NCBI GenBank assembly: GCA_003228415.1
Contig: QIDL01000397.1
Span: 1-6,402 of the forward strand
DNA from: Gammaproteobacteria bacterium
Lineage (GTDB): Bacteria > Pseudomonadota > Gammaproteobacteria > Pseudomonadales > Azotimanducaceae
Reading direction: 5' to 3'
DNA: 6,402 bases
The position numbers and the translations under genes were made by a program. Below are positions 1-6,402 of the stretch, piece after piece (position 1 is the first letter of the stretch; the number at the start of each line of letters is the position of its first letter). The notes beneath the pieces were generated by a model. That model did not search any database. It was given only the letters and a program-made list of their open reading frames with translations, and was not told the origin of the DNA.

Positions 1-2
1 AC

Positions 3-482
3 CGGGAAGCCAGTGACAGCGATCTGGAGCAGGCCGGCGCAAGGTTGGCGCGCTGGAACGAGTCGGCCGGCGGCGAGTCGGTTGCCGCCCTCAAAAAAGA
101 GCTGCAGGGGGTCATGCAGACTAGTTTTGGCGTGTTTAGAACCGAAAAGTTGATGCAGGACGGGATGCGCAAGCTGGCCGAACTGCGTGAGCGGATCTCT
201 CAAGCGTATCTCGCAGACAAGAGTGACGTGTTCAACACCGCACGAATGGAGGCGCTGGAACTCGATAATCTACTGGAAGTGGCGGAAGCGACAGCGATCG
301 CCGCGGAAGGCCGCAGGGAAAGCCGGGGGGCGCACGCCAGAGACGACTATCAGGATCGGGATGACGAGAGCTGGCTTTGCCACAGCATGTACTTCCCGGA
401 GCAGAAGCGGGTTGCTAAGCGGGCGGTAAATGTCTCGCCAGCAACCATGGCCGCTTTCGAGCCCAAAACGCGTGTGTATTAG
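3..482 (+). CDS. sdhA: Succinate dehydrogenase flavoprotein subunit, C-terminal part (5' end outside window)
   Basis: This is the tail of the FAD-bearing catalytic subunit of complex II, which oxidises succinate to fumarate on the cytoplasmic face of the inner membrane and hands electrons to SdhB. The frame is open from base 3 to the TAG at 480-482, giving about 159 residues of a protein that is normally ~590. The visible part is the flavoprotein C-terminal domain. It contains the family signatures FNTARMEALELDNLLEVA, ESRGAHARDDYQDRDD and WLCHSMYFPE, and it ends KTRVY, close to the E. coli ending KIRTY. The FAD-linking histidine and most active-site residues lie upstream and cannot be checked. 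A TTG at 45 could be read as a start, but the conserved sequence continues upstream of it, so the gene is simply cut by the window edge. sdhB follows after 18 bases. The assignment is very secure. Confidence 0.97.
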   Translation, partial: REASDSDLEQAGARLARWNESAGGESVAALKKELQGVMQTSFGVFRTEKLMQDGMRKLAELRERISQAYLADKSDVFNTARMEALELDNLLEVAEATAIAAEGRRESRGAHARDDYQDRDDESWLCHSMYFPEQKRVAKRAVNVSPATMAAFEPKTRVY

Positions 483-485
483 TGG

Positions 486-491
486 AAGGAG
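486..491 (+). promoter_or_regulatory. Ribosome binding site of sdhB
   Basis: AAGGAG lies 9 bases before the ATG at 501, just after the sdhA stop. It is the strongest Shine-Dalgarno match in the window. It fixes the sdhB start and fits high translation of the iron-sulfur subunit. Confidence 0.85.
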
Positions 492-500
492 TCAGCCGTA

Positions 501-1205
501 ATGCAGGTTAGCGTCTATCGATACAACCCCGATGTGGATGAAGTGCCCGCCATGCGGGAAATGGCGATCGATCTGCCGGAAGGTAAAGACCTCATGGTTC
601 TCGATGTCCTGGAGTTGCTGAAGGTGCAGGACCCATCATTGTCATACCGTCGCTCCTGCCGGGAAGGAGTCTGCGGCTCCGACGGCATCAATATGAATGG
701 CCGTAATGGTCTGGCCTGCATGACGCCGCTGTCCGAAGTCGTAAAGCGGGGCAAGCTGGTTCTGCGTCCACTGCCTGGACTGCCCGTGGTCAGGGATCTG
801 GTGGTGGACATGGGCCAGTTCTACAAGCACTACGAAAAAATCAAACCGTATCTCATCAACGACAAGCCGCCGCCTGCCCGGGAACGTCTTCAGACACCCG
901 AACAGCGGGCAAAACTGGACGGCCTCTATGAGTGCATACTGTGCGCCTGCTGTTCCACTTCGTGCCCATCTTTCTGGTGGAATCCGGACAAATTCATCGG
1001 CCCCGCCGGGCTGCTGCAGGCCTATCGATTTCTGGTCGATAGTCGGGATAGCGCGACCGCGGAACGACTGGCCGAACTCGATGATCCGTTCAGCGTGTTT
1101 CGCTGCCGCGGCATCATGAACTGCGTGAGTGTCTGTCCCAAGGGTCTCAATCCGACGCGTGCAATCGGCAAGATCCGGACGATGCTTCTTCAGCAGGGTA
1201 CATGA
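501..1205 (+). CDS. sdhB: Succinate dehydrogenase iron-sulfur subunit
   Basis: This 234-residue protein (E. coli SdhB has 238) is the electron wire of complex II. It carries electrons from FAD in SdhA through [2Fe-2S], [4Fe-4S] and [3Fe-4S] clusters to quinone at the SdhCD membrane anchor. The N-terminal ferredoxin domain has the [2Fe-2S] ligands Cys53, Cys58, Asp61 and Cys73 in RRSCREGVCGSDG...GLAC; the aspartate ligand is as in E. coli. The C-terminal domain has Cys145, Cys148, Cys151 and Cys155-Pro in ECILCACCSTSCP, then Cys202, Cys208 and Cys212-Pro, enough for both remaining clusters. Trp159-Trp160 match the quinone-site tryptophans. One oddity is Arg203 directly after Cys202, where E. 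coli has His207. The start at 501 is supported by its ribosome binding site and by N-terminal length. sdhA lies just upstream, and the 91-base gap to sucA is the longest in the operon. Confidence 0.98.
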   Translation: MQVSVYRYNPDVDEVPAMREMAIDLPEGKDLMVLDVLELLKVQDPSLSYRRSCREGVCGSDGINMNGRNGLACMTPLSEVVKRGKLVLRPLPGLPVVRDLVVDMGQFYKHYEKIKPYLINDKPPPARERLQTPEQRAKLDGLYECILCACCSTSCPSFWWNPDKFIGPAGLLQAYRFLVDSRDSATAERLAELDDPFSVFRCRGIMNCVSVCPKGLNPTRAIGKIRTMLLQQGT

Positions 1206-1250
1206 GGAACCTGTGATCGACTTCCGGGTACTCAGAACCTCCTCAAGCCA

Positions 1251-1270
1251 GCGGCGCGGTTAGACGCCGC
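1251..1270 (+). other. GC-rich hairpin in the sdhB-sucA gap
   Basis: GCGGCG (1251-1256) and CGCCGC (1265-1270) form a perfect 6-bp inverted repeat around an 8-base loop. It lies 45 bases after the sdhB stop and 26 bases before the sucA start. No run of T follows, so it is not a typical factor-independent terminator. It could stabilise or separate the sdh and suc parts of the message. In E. coli the same gap holds repeat elements with hairpin potential. In GC-rich DNA a 6-bp stem can arise by chance, so the function is inferred only. Confidence 0.35.
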
Positions 1271-1283
1271 CGTATCGACGATT

Positions 1284-1287
1284 GGAG
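1284..1287 (+). promoter_or_regulatory. Ribosome binding site of sucA
   Basis: GGAG stands 9 bases before the ATG at 1297. It selects this start over the in-frame ATGs at codons 9 and 15, which would remove part of the conserved N-terminal E1 motif. Confidence 0.7.
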
Positions 1288-1296
1288 TGAGACGGG

Positions 1297-4137
1297 ATGG
1301 CGGAGTCATTTCTCGAACGTATGCAGCGCAGTTCCCACATGGGTGGCAGCAACGTTGCCTACATAGAAGCGCTATACGAATCTTTTCTGGAAGATCCCAA
1401 TAACGTTCCCGAGGCCTGGCGCGAGTACTTCGAAAAGCTGCCTCGGGTGGAGGCCGCCGTGCACTCGGATGTGCCCCACAGTACGGTGATTCAGCACTTC
1501 GAGCGGCTCGGGCGCAACCGATTGAAGGCTCGGCCGGAGCGCGAGAGCACTCTGGTGCAGAACGAACACGAACAGAAACAGATGCGTGTTCAGGATCTTG
1601 TTTCGGCTTATCGTCATCGGGGACACAAAAAAGCGGCAATCGATCCACTGGGACTGATGGAGCGCCCGCCCGCACCCGTTCTGGAACTCGCCTATCACCG
1701 CCTGTCTCCCGCGGACCTGGATGATTCCTATCACACAGGGACCTTCCACTACGGCGAAGGCACGGTAAAGCTGTCCGAATTTGTCGACGCCCTGGAGCGT
1801 ACCTACTCGAGTTCCATCGGCTTCGAGTACATGCATATCGTCGACGCCAGCGAGCAACTCTGGGTTCAGCAACGGATTGAAAGTGTGCGTGCTCATCCGG
1901 AGTACTCGAATGCCCAGAAGCTGACGATCCTCGAGCGCCTCACCGCGGCGGAAGGACTCGAAAAGTATCTGCACGGCCGCTATCCAGGGACCAAACGATT
2001 CGGTCTCGAAGGTGCCGAGAGCTTCATTCCGATGCTGCACGAGATGCTGCAGAGGCTTGGGTCTCATGGTGTGATCGAAACGGTCCTCGGCATGGCGCAT
2101 CGCGGTCGTCTGAATGTCCTCGTCAACATTCTGGGTAAGGATCCGTGGGATCTCTTCGAAGAATTCGACGGCAAGGTGCCGGACGAAGAGGCGGAAGAAA
2201 CCGGTGACGTGAAATACCACCAGGGGTTCTCGACAAACGTGATGACACCCGGCGGCGAGATGCACCTGGCGCTGGCTTTCAACCCATCTCATCTGGAAAT
2301 CGTGTCTCCGGTGGTGGAAGGGTCGGTGCGGGCTCGTCAGGACCGACGTGAGGATTCCGGCGGTGACCTGGTGGTACCCATCATCGTGCATGGTGATGCT
2401 GCGTTTGCGGGTCAGGGTGTGGTGATGGAAACGTTCCAGATGTCACAAACTCGCGGTTACAAAACCGGCGGCACCATTCACATCATCATCAATAATCAGA
2501 TCGGCTTCACCACCCATCGGCAGGACGATGCCCGATCCACGGAGTACTGCACGGAAGTCGCGAAGATGGTGCAGGCGCCGATTTTCCACGTTAACGCGGA
2601 CGACCCCGAGGCGGTGCTGTTCGTCACTCAACTTGCCGCCGATTATCGGATGGAATTCAAGAAAGACGTGGTGATCGATCTCATCTGCTATCGACGTCGT
2701 GGTCACAACGAAGCGGAAGAGCCGATGAAAACTCAGCCGTTGATGTATGAGAAGATTCGTAACCTGTCGACGACGCGCTCGCTGTACGTGGATACGCTGG
2801 TCAAAGAAGGCGTGGTGACCAGCACCCAGGCAGATGAGATGGTGGACGGTTATCGGACCTCTCTCGATAGTGGTGGCCATGTCGCGCTCAGCCTGGTGCA
2901 GGAACCGGACTCAAACCTGTTCGTGAACTGGGACCCCTATCTGGGCCACGACTGGAACGCTCCGGCAGATACTACTTTTCCCTTGCAGTCCTTACGCGCT
3001 TTGTCCGGCCGGCTCGAGGCTCTGCCGGATGGGTTCGTGCTGCAGCGTCAGGTTCAGAAAATCACCGAAGACCGCCACAAGATGGCAGCGGGAGCTTTGG
3101 CGATCAACTGGGGATTTGCCGAAGTGATGGCTTATGCCACGCTGATCGGGCAAGGCTATGACATCCGATTGACCGGCCAGGACGTCGGCGTCGGGACGTT
3201 CTCACACCGCCACGCCTGTCTCTACAATCAGAAGGATGGTGAGCGCCACGTTCCGCTGAATCATCTGTCCGCGAAGGTGTGCTTCGATATCTACGATTCG
3301 TTGCTCTCCGAGGAAGCGGCGCTGGCCTTCGAGTATGGATATGCCACCACGACACCGAAGACGCTGGTGGTCTGGGAAGCGCAGTTCGGGGACTTCGCCA
3401 ACGGCGCGCAGGTGGTGATCGACCAGTTCATTTCCAGCGGCGCCATCAAATGGCTGCGGATGTGTGGATTGACCATGCTGCTGCCCCATGGCTACGAAGG
3501 TGCCGGACCAGAACATTCGTCGGCGCGTCTCGAACGCTATCTGCAGCTGTGCGCTCAACACAACATGCAGGTCTGTGTCCCGACCACTCCGGCGCAGGTC
3601 TATCACATGCTCCGTCGTCAGGCGATCCGGCCGACCCGCATACCGCTCATCGCGTTGACGCCCAAGAGTCTGCTGCGACACAAGCTGGCGGTGTCCAGTC
3701 TGGAGGACCTGAGCGAAGGCAGGTTCCACACTATTCTCGATGAGGTCGACGAGCTTGACCGCGGTCAGGTCGATCGGTTGATATTCTGTAGCGGTAAGGT
3801 TTACTTCGACCTGCTGGAGCGTCGCCGGGAGGCCGCGGCGAACAATGTTGCGATCATCAGGTTGGAGCAACTCTATCCGTTTCCGGAGCAGGAACTCGGG
3901 GCCGTCATTGCGCCTTATGAGAATTTGAAAGAAGTGGTCTGGTGCCAGGAAGAACCCTTGAACCAGGGTGCCTGGTACGCCAGTCAACACCATATGCGGC
4001 GCGTGGTCCTGAAACACGACGATTCTTTGTATCTGGCTTACGCGGGGCGGGAAGCCTTCGCCGCGCCTGCCGGGGGCTTTGCCGGTACCCATATCCTTCA
4101 TCAGCAGCGTCTTGTGGAAGAAGCACTGTTCGGTTAG
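1297..4137 (+). CDS. sucA: 2-oxoglutarate dehydrogenase E1 component (thiamine diphosphate-dependent)
   Basis: At 946 residues (E. coli 933) this is the E1o subunit, which decarboxylates 2-oxoglutarate and succinylates the lipoyl arm of SucB. Residues ~4-49 are the small N-terminal E1o domain (SSHMGGSNVAYIEALYESFL), which tethers E1 to the E2 core. The thiamine-binding half, ~215-480, has MAHRGRLNVLVN (His268), GDVKYHQGFS (His308) and His323, matching E. coli His260, His298 and His313. It also has the cofactor motif running from GD at 366-367 to NN at 399-400. The pyrimidine-binding half (~590-795) has GTFSHRHA, WEAQFGDFANGAQVVIDQF and HGYEGAGPEHSSARLERYL. The C-terminal domain (~796-946) includes CSGKVYFDLLE, RLEQLYPFPE and WCQEEPLNQGAWY. 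Oddities are Val632 in the usual GRGTF motif, Tyr643 where histidine is common, and a short acidic stretch near 295-301. The frame is intact throughout. sucB follows after 37 bases. Confidence 0.98.
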   Translation: MAESFLERMQRSSHMGGSNVAYIEALYESFLEDPNNVPEAWREYFEKLPRVEAAVHSDVPHSTVIQHFERLGRNRLKARPERESTLVQNEHEQKQMRVQDLVSAYRHRGHKKAAIDPLGLMERPPAPVLELAYHRLSPADLDDSYHTGTFHYGEGTVKLSEFVDALERTYSSSIGFEYMHIVDASEQLWVQQRIESVRAHPEYSNAQKLTILERLTAAEGLEKYLHGRYPGTKRFGLEGAESFIPMLHEMLQRLGSHGVIETVLGMAHRGRLNVLVNILGKDPWDLFEEFDGKVPDEEAEETGDVKYHQGFSTNVMTPGGEMHLALAFNPSHLEIVSPVVEGSVRARQDRREDSGGDLVVPIIVHGDAAFAGQGVVMETFQMSQTRGYKTGGTIHIIINNQIGFTTHRQDDARSTEYCTEVAKMVQAPIFHVNADDPEAVLFVTQLAADYRMEFKKDVVIDLICYRRRGHNEAEEPMKTQPLMYEKIRNLSTTRSLYVDTLVKEGVVTSTQADEMVDGYRTSLDSGGHVALSLVQEPDSNLFVNWDPYLGHDWNAPADTTFPLQSLRALSGRLEALPDGFVLQRQVQKITEDRHKMAAGALAINWGFAEVMAYATLIGQGYDIRLTGQDVGVGTFSHRHACLYNQKDGERHVPLNHLSAKVCFDIYDSLLSEEAALAFEYGYATTTPKTLVVWEAQFGDFANGAQVVIDQFISSGAIKWLRMCGLTMLLPHGYEGAGPEHSSARLERYLQLCAQHNMQVCVPTTPAQVYHMLRRQAIRPTRIPLIALTPKSLLRHKLAVSSLEDLSEGRFHTILDEVDELDRGQVDRLIFCSGKVYFDLLERRREAAANNVAIIRLEQLYPFPEQELGAVIAPYENLKEVVWCQEEPLNQGAWYASQHHMRRVVLKHDDSLYLAYAGREAFAAPAGGFAGTHILHQQRLVEEALFG

Positions 4138-4160
4138 TGCGATCTCGAGAATCTCAAGAT

Positions 4161-4164
4161 AGGA
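4161..4164 (+). promoter_or_regulatory. Ribosome binding site of sucB
   Basis: AGGA lies 10 bases before the ATG at 4175, within the 37-base sucA-sucB gap. It supports a start giving the MDIKAPTFPES lipoyl-domain N-terminus. Confidence 0.65.
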
Positions 4165-4174
4165 ACAACCAGTT

Positions 4175-5371
4175 ATGGACATCAAAGCGCCGACCTTTCC
4201 GGAGTCGATCAATGAAGGCACGGTGGCGGTCTGGCACAAGCGACCCGGGGACAGCGTCGTGCGTGACGATCTTCTGGTGGATATCGAGACCGATAAAGTC
4301 GTCCTCGAAGTGGTGGCCCCCGTAGACGGTGAACTGACCGATATCCTCAAAGACGAAGGCGAACTCGTCGAGAGCGAGGAAGTCATCGCACGCTTCGAAG
4401 CAGGTGCTCCGGAACTGCCCAGCGCGCCGCCGGAACCGGAGGTGGAAGAACCGGCGGTAGCGGCCGAGGTGAGTGTCAGCCCGGCCGCACGCAAACTGGC
4501 AGATGAGGAAGGTATCGAGTTGGGGAGCCTGGCCGGTACCGGTAAGGCGGGCCGTATCACCAAGGATGACGTGAGCCAGGCTGTGAGCGATCAGGCCGGC
4601 GCGCCAGTCGCTCACGAGATCGTGCAGGCTGCGCAGGAACCCCTGCTGCCACCGGCCCCCCCCGGAGAACGGGTGGAGCGCCGGGTGCCCATGACGCGCC
4701 TGCGAGCGAGCATCGCGCGCCGCCTGGTTGATGCGCAGCACAATGCGGCGATGCTGACCACCTTCAACGAAGTGGACATGCAGCCGATCATGACCATGCG
4801 TCGACGCTATCAGGAAGAGTTTCAGGCCAGACACAACGGTACCCGGCTGGGTTTCATGTCCTTCTTTGTCCGGTCGTCGGTAGAAGCGCTGAAACGATTT
4901 CCGGCGGTCAACGCGTCCATCGACAGCAACGACATCCTCTATCACGGATACTACGACGTGGGAGTTGCCGTCAGCACCGATCGGGGACTGGTGGTGCCGG
5001 TAGTCAGAGATGCCGACGCGCTGAGCCTTGCGCAGATCGAAGACCAGATCACCGTATTCGGCGGCAAGGCCAGAGAAGGCAAACTTTCCATCGAAGACAT
5101 GGCCGGTGGCACCTTCACCATCTCCAACGGCGGGATATTCGGTTCGCTGCTCTCCACACCGATCCTCAACCCACCGCAAACGGCGATTCTCGGCATGCAC
5201 AAAATTCAGGAGCGCCCGATGGTCGTGGAGGGCGAGATTGTGGTCCGACCCATGATGTATCTGGCCCTTTCCTATGATCATCGGTTGATTGATGGTCAGG
5301 AGGCGGTGCGTTTTCTTGTGACCATCAAGGAAATGATCGAAGATCCTGCTCGGATCCTCCTGGAGTTATAA
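4175..5371 (+). CDS. sucB: 2-oxoglutarate dehydrogenase E2 component, dihydrolipoyl succinyltransferase
   Basis: This 398-residue protein (E. coli 405) forms the structural core of the complex and transfers the succinyl group from lipoamide to CoA. Residues 1-~77 are a single lipoyl domain, with the lipoylated lysine Lys41 in DIETDKVVLEV. A Pro/Ala/Glu-rich linker (~78-98) leads to the peripheral subunit-binding domain, ~101-133 (VSPAARKLADEEGI...GTGKAGRITKDDV), which holds E1 and E3. A second flexible linker (~136-167) is followed by the acyltransferase domain to the end. Catalytic His369 and Asp373 sit in LSYDHRLIDGQEAV, matching E. coli His375 and Asp379. TFNEVDM and the STPILNPPQTAILGMH stretch are typical of succinyltransferases rather than acetyltransferases, and the sucA neighbour agrees. 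The second linker is encoded across a run of eight C. lpd begins 25 bases after the TAA stop. Confidence 0.98.
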   Translation: MDIKAPTFPESINEGTVAVWHKRPGDSVVRDDLLVDIETDKVVLEVVAPVDGELTDILKDEGELVESEEVIARFEAGAPELPSAPPEPEVEEPAVAAEVSVSPAARKLADEEGIELGSLAGTGKAGRITKDDVSQAVSDQAGAPVAHEIVQAAQEPLLPPAPPGERVERRVPMTRLRASIARRLVDAQHNAAMLTTFNEVDMQPIMTMRRRYQEEFQARHNGTRLGFMSFFVRSSVEALKRFPAVNASIDSNDILYHGYYDVGVAVSTDRGLVVPVVRDADALSLAQIEDQITVFGGKAREGKLSIEDMAGGTFTISNGGIFGSLLSTPILNPPQTAILGMHKIQERPMVVEGEIVVRPMMYLALSYDHRLIDGQEAVRFLVTIKEMIEDPARILLEL

Positions 5372-5383
5372 AGGCAGCTTTTC

Positions 5384-5388
5384 AAAGG
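5384..5388 (+). promoter_or_regulatory. Weak ribosome binding site of lpd
   Basis: AAAGG stands 8 bases before the ATG at 5397. The match to the Shine-Dalgarno consensus is weaker than for sdhB or sucA, so translational coupling to sucB, whose stop is 25 bases upstream, may help. The coupling is an inference. Confidence 0.5.
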
Positions 5389-5396
5389 CATAAACT

Positions 5397-6402
5397 ATGA
5401 GCGATTCATTTGATGTCATCGTGATCGGCGCAGGACCGGCCGGGTACCACGCGGCGATCCGCGCGGCCCAGCTCGGCCTCAATACCGCCTGTATCGACAA
5501 AAGCCTGGGGAAGGATGGTAAGCCGGCCTTCGGGGGTACCTGCTTGAACTGGGGGTGCATCCCTTCCAAGGCACTGCTTGACGCTTCGCACAAATACCAG
5601 GATGCCAGAAAACATTTTTCCGATGCGGGCATCATTGTCGAAGGGGTGGGTGTCGACGTGCCGAAAATGATCGCGCACAAAGACGATGTTGTCGCGAAAC
5701 TCACCGGTGGGGTGGCTGGTCTGTTCAAGAGCAACGGTGTCAACGCCTTGCCCGGCTCCGGCAAGCTGCTGGCCAACCGTCAGGTCGAGTACACCCCACA
5801 CGAGGGGGCGGCGAAGATTCTGCAGGCCGAACACGTGATTCTGGCGCCGGGTTCGGTGCCGGTCGACATCCCGCCGGCTCCGGTGGATGACGATCTGATC
5901 GTGGACTCCACTGGCGCGCTGAATTTTCAAGCCGTTCCGAAAAGACTCGGGGTGATTGGCGCCGGAGCCATCGGGCTCGAACTGGGGAGTGTCTGGGGCC
6001 GGCTGGGGTCGGAAGTGGTGGTACTCGAGGCACTGGAGGCATTCCTGCCCATGGTGGATCAGCGTATCGCCAGAGACAGCCTGAAAATTTTCAGAGGTCA
6101 GGATCTCGACATCCGCCTGGGTACCCGGGTAACGGGTGCGGAGGTGGTGGACGGTGCGGTCAATGTCAGCTTCCAGGACAAGGAGGGAGATCAGTCATTG
6201 ACGGTGGACAAGCTGATCATCGCCGTTGGCCGCGCGCCATACACCGACGGCTTGCTGGCTGCGGACAGCGGCGTCAATCTGGACGAACGCGGCTTCCTTT
6301 ACGTCAACGATCTCTGTGCCACGGATGCACCGAAAGTTTACGCGGTGGGTGATGTGGTACGTGGGCCGATGCTGGCTCATAAGGGTATGGAAGAGGGCAT
6401 CA
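5397..6402 (+). CDS. lpd: Dihydrolipoyl dehydrogenase (E3), N-terminal 335 residues; 3' end outside window
   Basis: This flavoenzyme reoxidises the dihydrolipoyl arm of SucB, passing electrons through a disulfide and FAD to NAD+. Translation from the ATG at 5397 stays open to the window edge, about 335 of an expected ~475 residues. The FAD-binding Rossmann motif GAGPAG is at 11-16. The redox-active pair Cys49 and Cys54 lies in GGTCLNWGCIPSKALL. The NAD-binding fold starts at GVIGAGAIGLELGSVWGRLG (G188, G190, G193). The second FAD motif is VYAVGDVVRGPMLAHKGMEEG, with Asp319. The dimerisation domain with the catalytic His-Glu pair is not visible. An oddity is APGS at 150-153, where E3 proteins usually have ATGS or ASGS. 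The sequence resembles the LpdG type that accompanies sucAB in Pseudomonas. Its place directly behind sucB implies an E3 made with this complex, though it may also serve others. It could be called lpdA or lpdG. Confidence 0.97.
   Translation, partial: MSDSFDVIVIGAGPAGYHAAIRAAQLGLNTACIDKSLGKDGKPAFGGTCLNWGCIPSKALLDASHKYQDARKHFSDAGIIVEGVGVDVPKMIAHKDDVVAKLTGGVAGLFKSNGVNALPGSGKLLANRQVEYTPHEGAAKILQAEHVILAPGSVPVDIPPAPVDDDLIVDSTGALNFQAVPKRLGVIGAGAIGLELGSVWGRLGSEVVVLEALEAFLPMVDQRIARDSLKIFRGQDLDIRLGTRVTGAEVVDGAVNVSFQDKEGDQSLTVDKLIIAVGRAPYTDGLLAADSGVNLDERGFLYVNDLCATDAPKVYAVGDVVRGPMLAHKGMEEGI

Noticed and set aside
187..429. Small + strand open frame overlapping the sdhA tail
   Set aside because: It is out of frame with conserved SdhA sequence, and its Arg/Trp-rich product has no known features.
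1206..1296. Possible separate sucA promoter
   Set aside because: I could not find a -35/-10 pair with reasonable spacing, so no promoter is annotated.
1372..2391. Antisense open frame of 339 codons opposite the 5' part of sucA
   Set aside because: It has no recognisable motif and no clear ribosome binding site, and it lies wholly inside conserved sucA coding sequence.
4143..4150. Perfect 8-base palindrome TCTCGAGA in the sucA-sucB gap
   Set aside because: It is too short to form a stable hairpin with a loop, and no second copy suggests an operator.
3202..4563. Long antisense open frame of 453 codons opposite sucA and sucB
   Set aside because: It crosses two well-conserved sense genes, shows low-complexity Ser/Arg/Thr stretches and no family motif. 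Such frames are expected opposite GC-rich coding DNA.
4154..5281. Antisense open frame of 375 codons opposite sucB
   Set aside because: It is almost exactly the shadow of sucB, has no recognisable domain and is rich in His and Arg, as mirror translations of this codon use tend to be.
1..6402. Recurrent GGTACC hexamers through the window
   Set aside because: They fall at irregular intervals inside coding sequence in common Gly-Thr, Val-Pro or Gly-Tyr codon contexts and show no organised pattern.

Overview
The window is a contiguous stretch of a TCA-cycle operon, all on the + strand. It reads sdhA (3' end only), sdhB, sucA, sucB and then lpd (5' part only). It therefore joins succinate dehydrogenase (complex II) to the complete E1, E2 and most of E3 of the 2-oxoglutarate dehydrogenase complex. 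The order sdhAB-sucAB-lpd, the short ~234-residue SdhB, and protein motifs close to those of Escherichia coli and Pseudomonas suggest a gammaproteobacterium. The DNA is moderately GC-rich, judged by eye. Nothing here fixes the genus.

Layout: bases 1-482 carry the C-terminal ~160 codons of SdhA. After an 18-base gap with a strong Shine-Dalgarno comes sdhB (501-1205). A 91-base gap with a small GC-rich hairpin precedes sucA (1297-4137). sucB (4175-5371) follows after 37 bases and lpd starts at 5397 after 25 bases. lpd runs off the right edge; 335 codons are visible of an expected ~475. No gene-free stretch exceeds 100 bases. I see no tRNA, rRNA, CRISPR array, insertion sequence or convincing factor-independent terminator.

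How the genes work together: SucA decarboxylates 2-oxoglutarate on thiamine diphosphate. SucB carries the succinyl group on its lipoyl arm and passes it to CoA. Lpd reoxidises the dihydrolipoyl arm with FAD, a Cys-Cys pair and NAD+. Succinyl-CoA is then converted to succinate, usually by SucCD, which in related genomes lies just after lpd but is outside this window. SdhAB oxidises the succinate to fumarate and sends the electrons through three iron-sulfur clusters to quinone. Tight spacing without terminators implies one polycistronic message, perhaps with a processing or secondary control point in the sdhB-sucA gap.

This is core metabolism and I found no undescribed system. The items worth a second look are substitutions at normally conserved positions (SucA Val632, SdhB Arg203, Lpd Pro151), the sdhB-sucA hairpin, and an eight-C tract in sucB.
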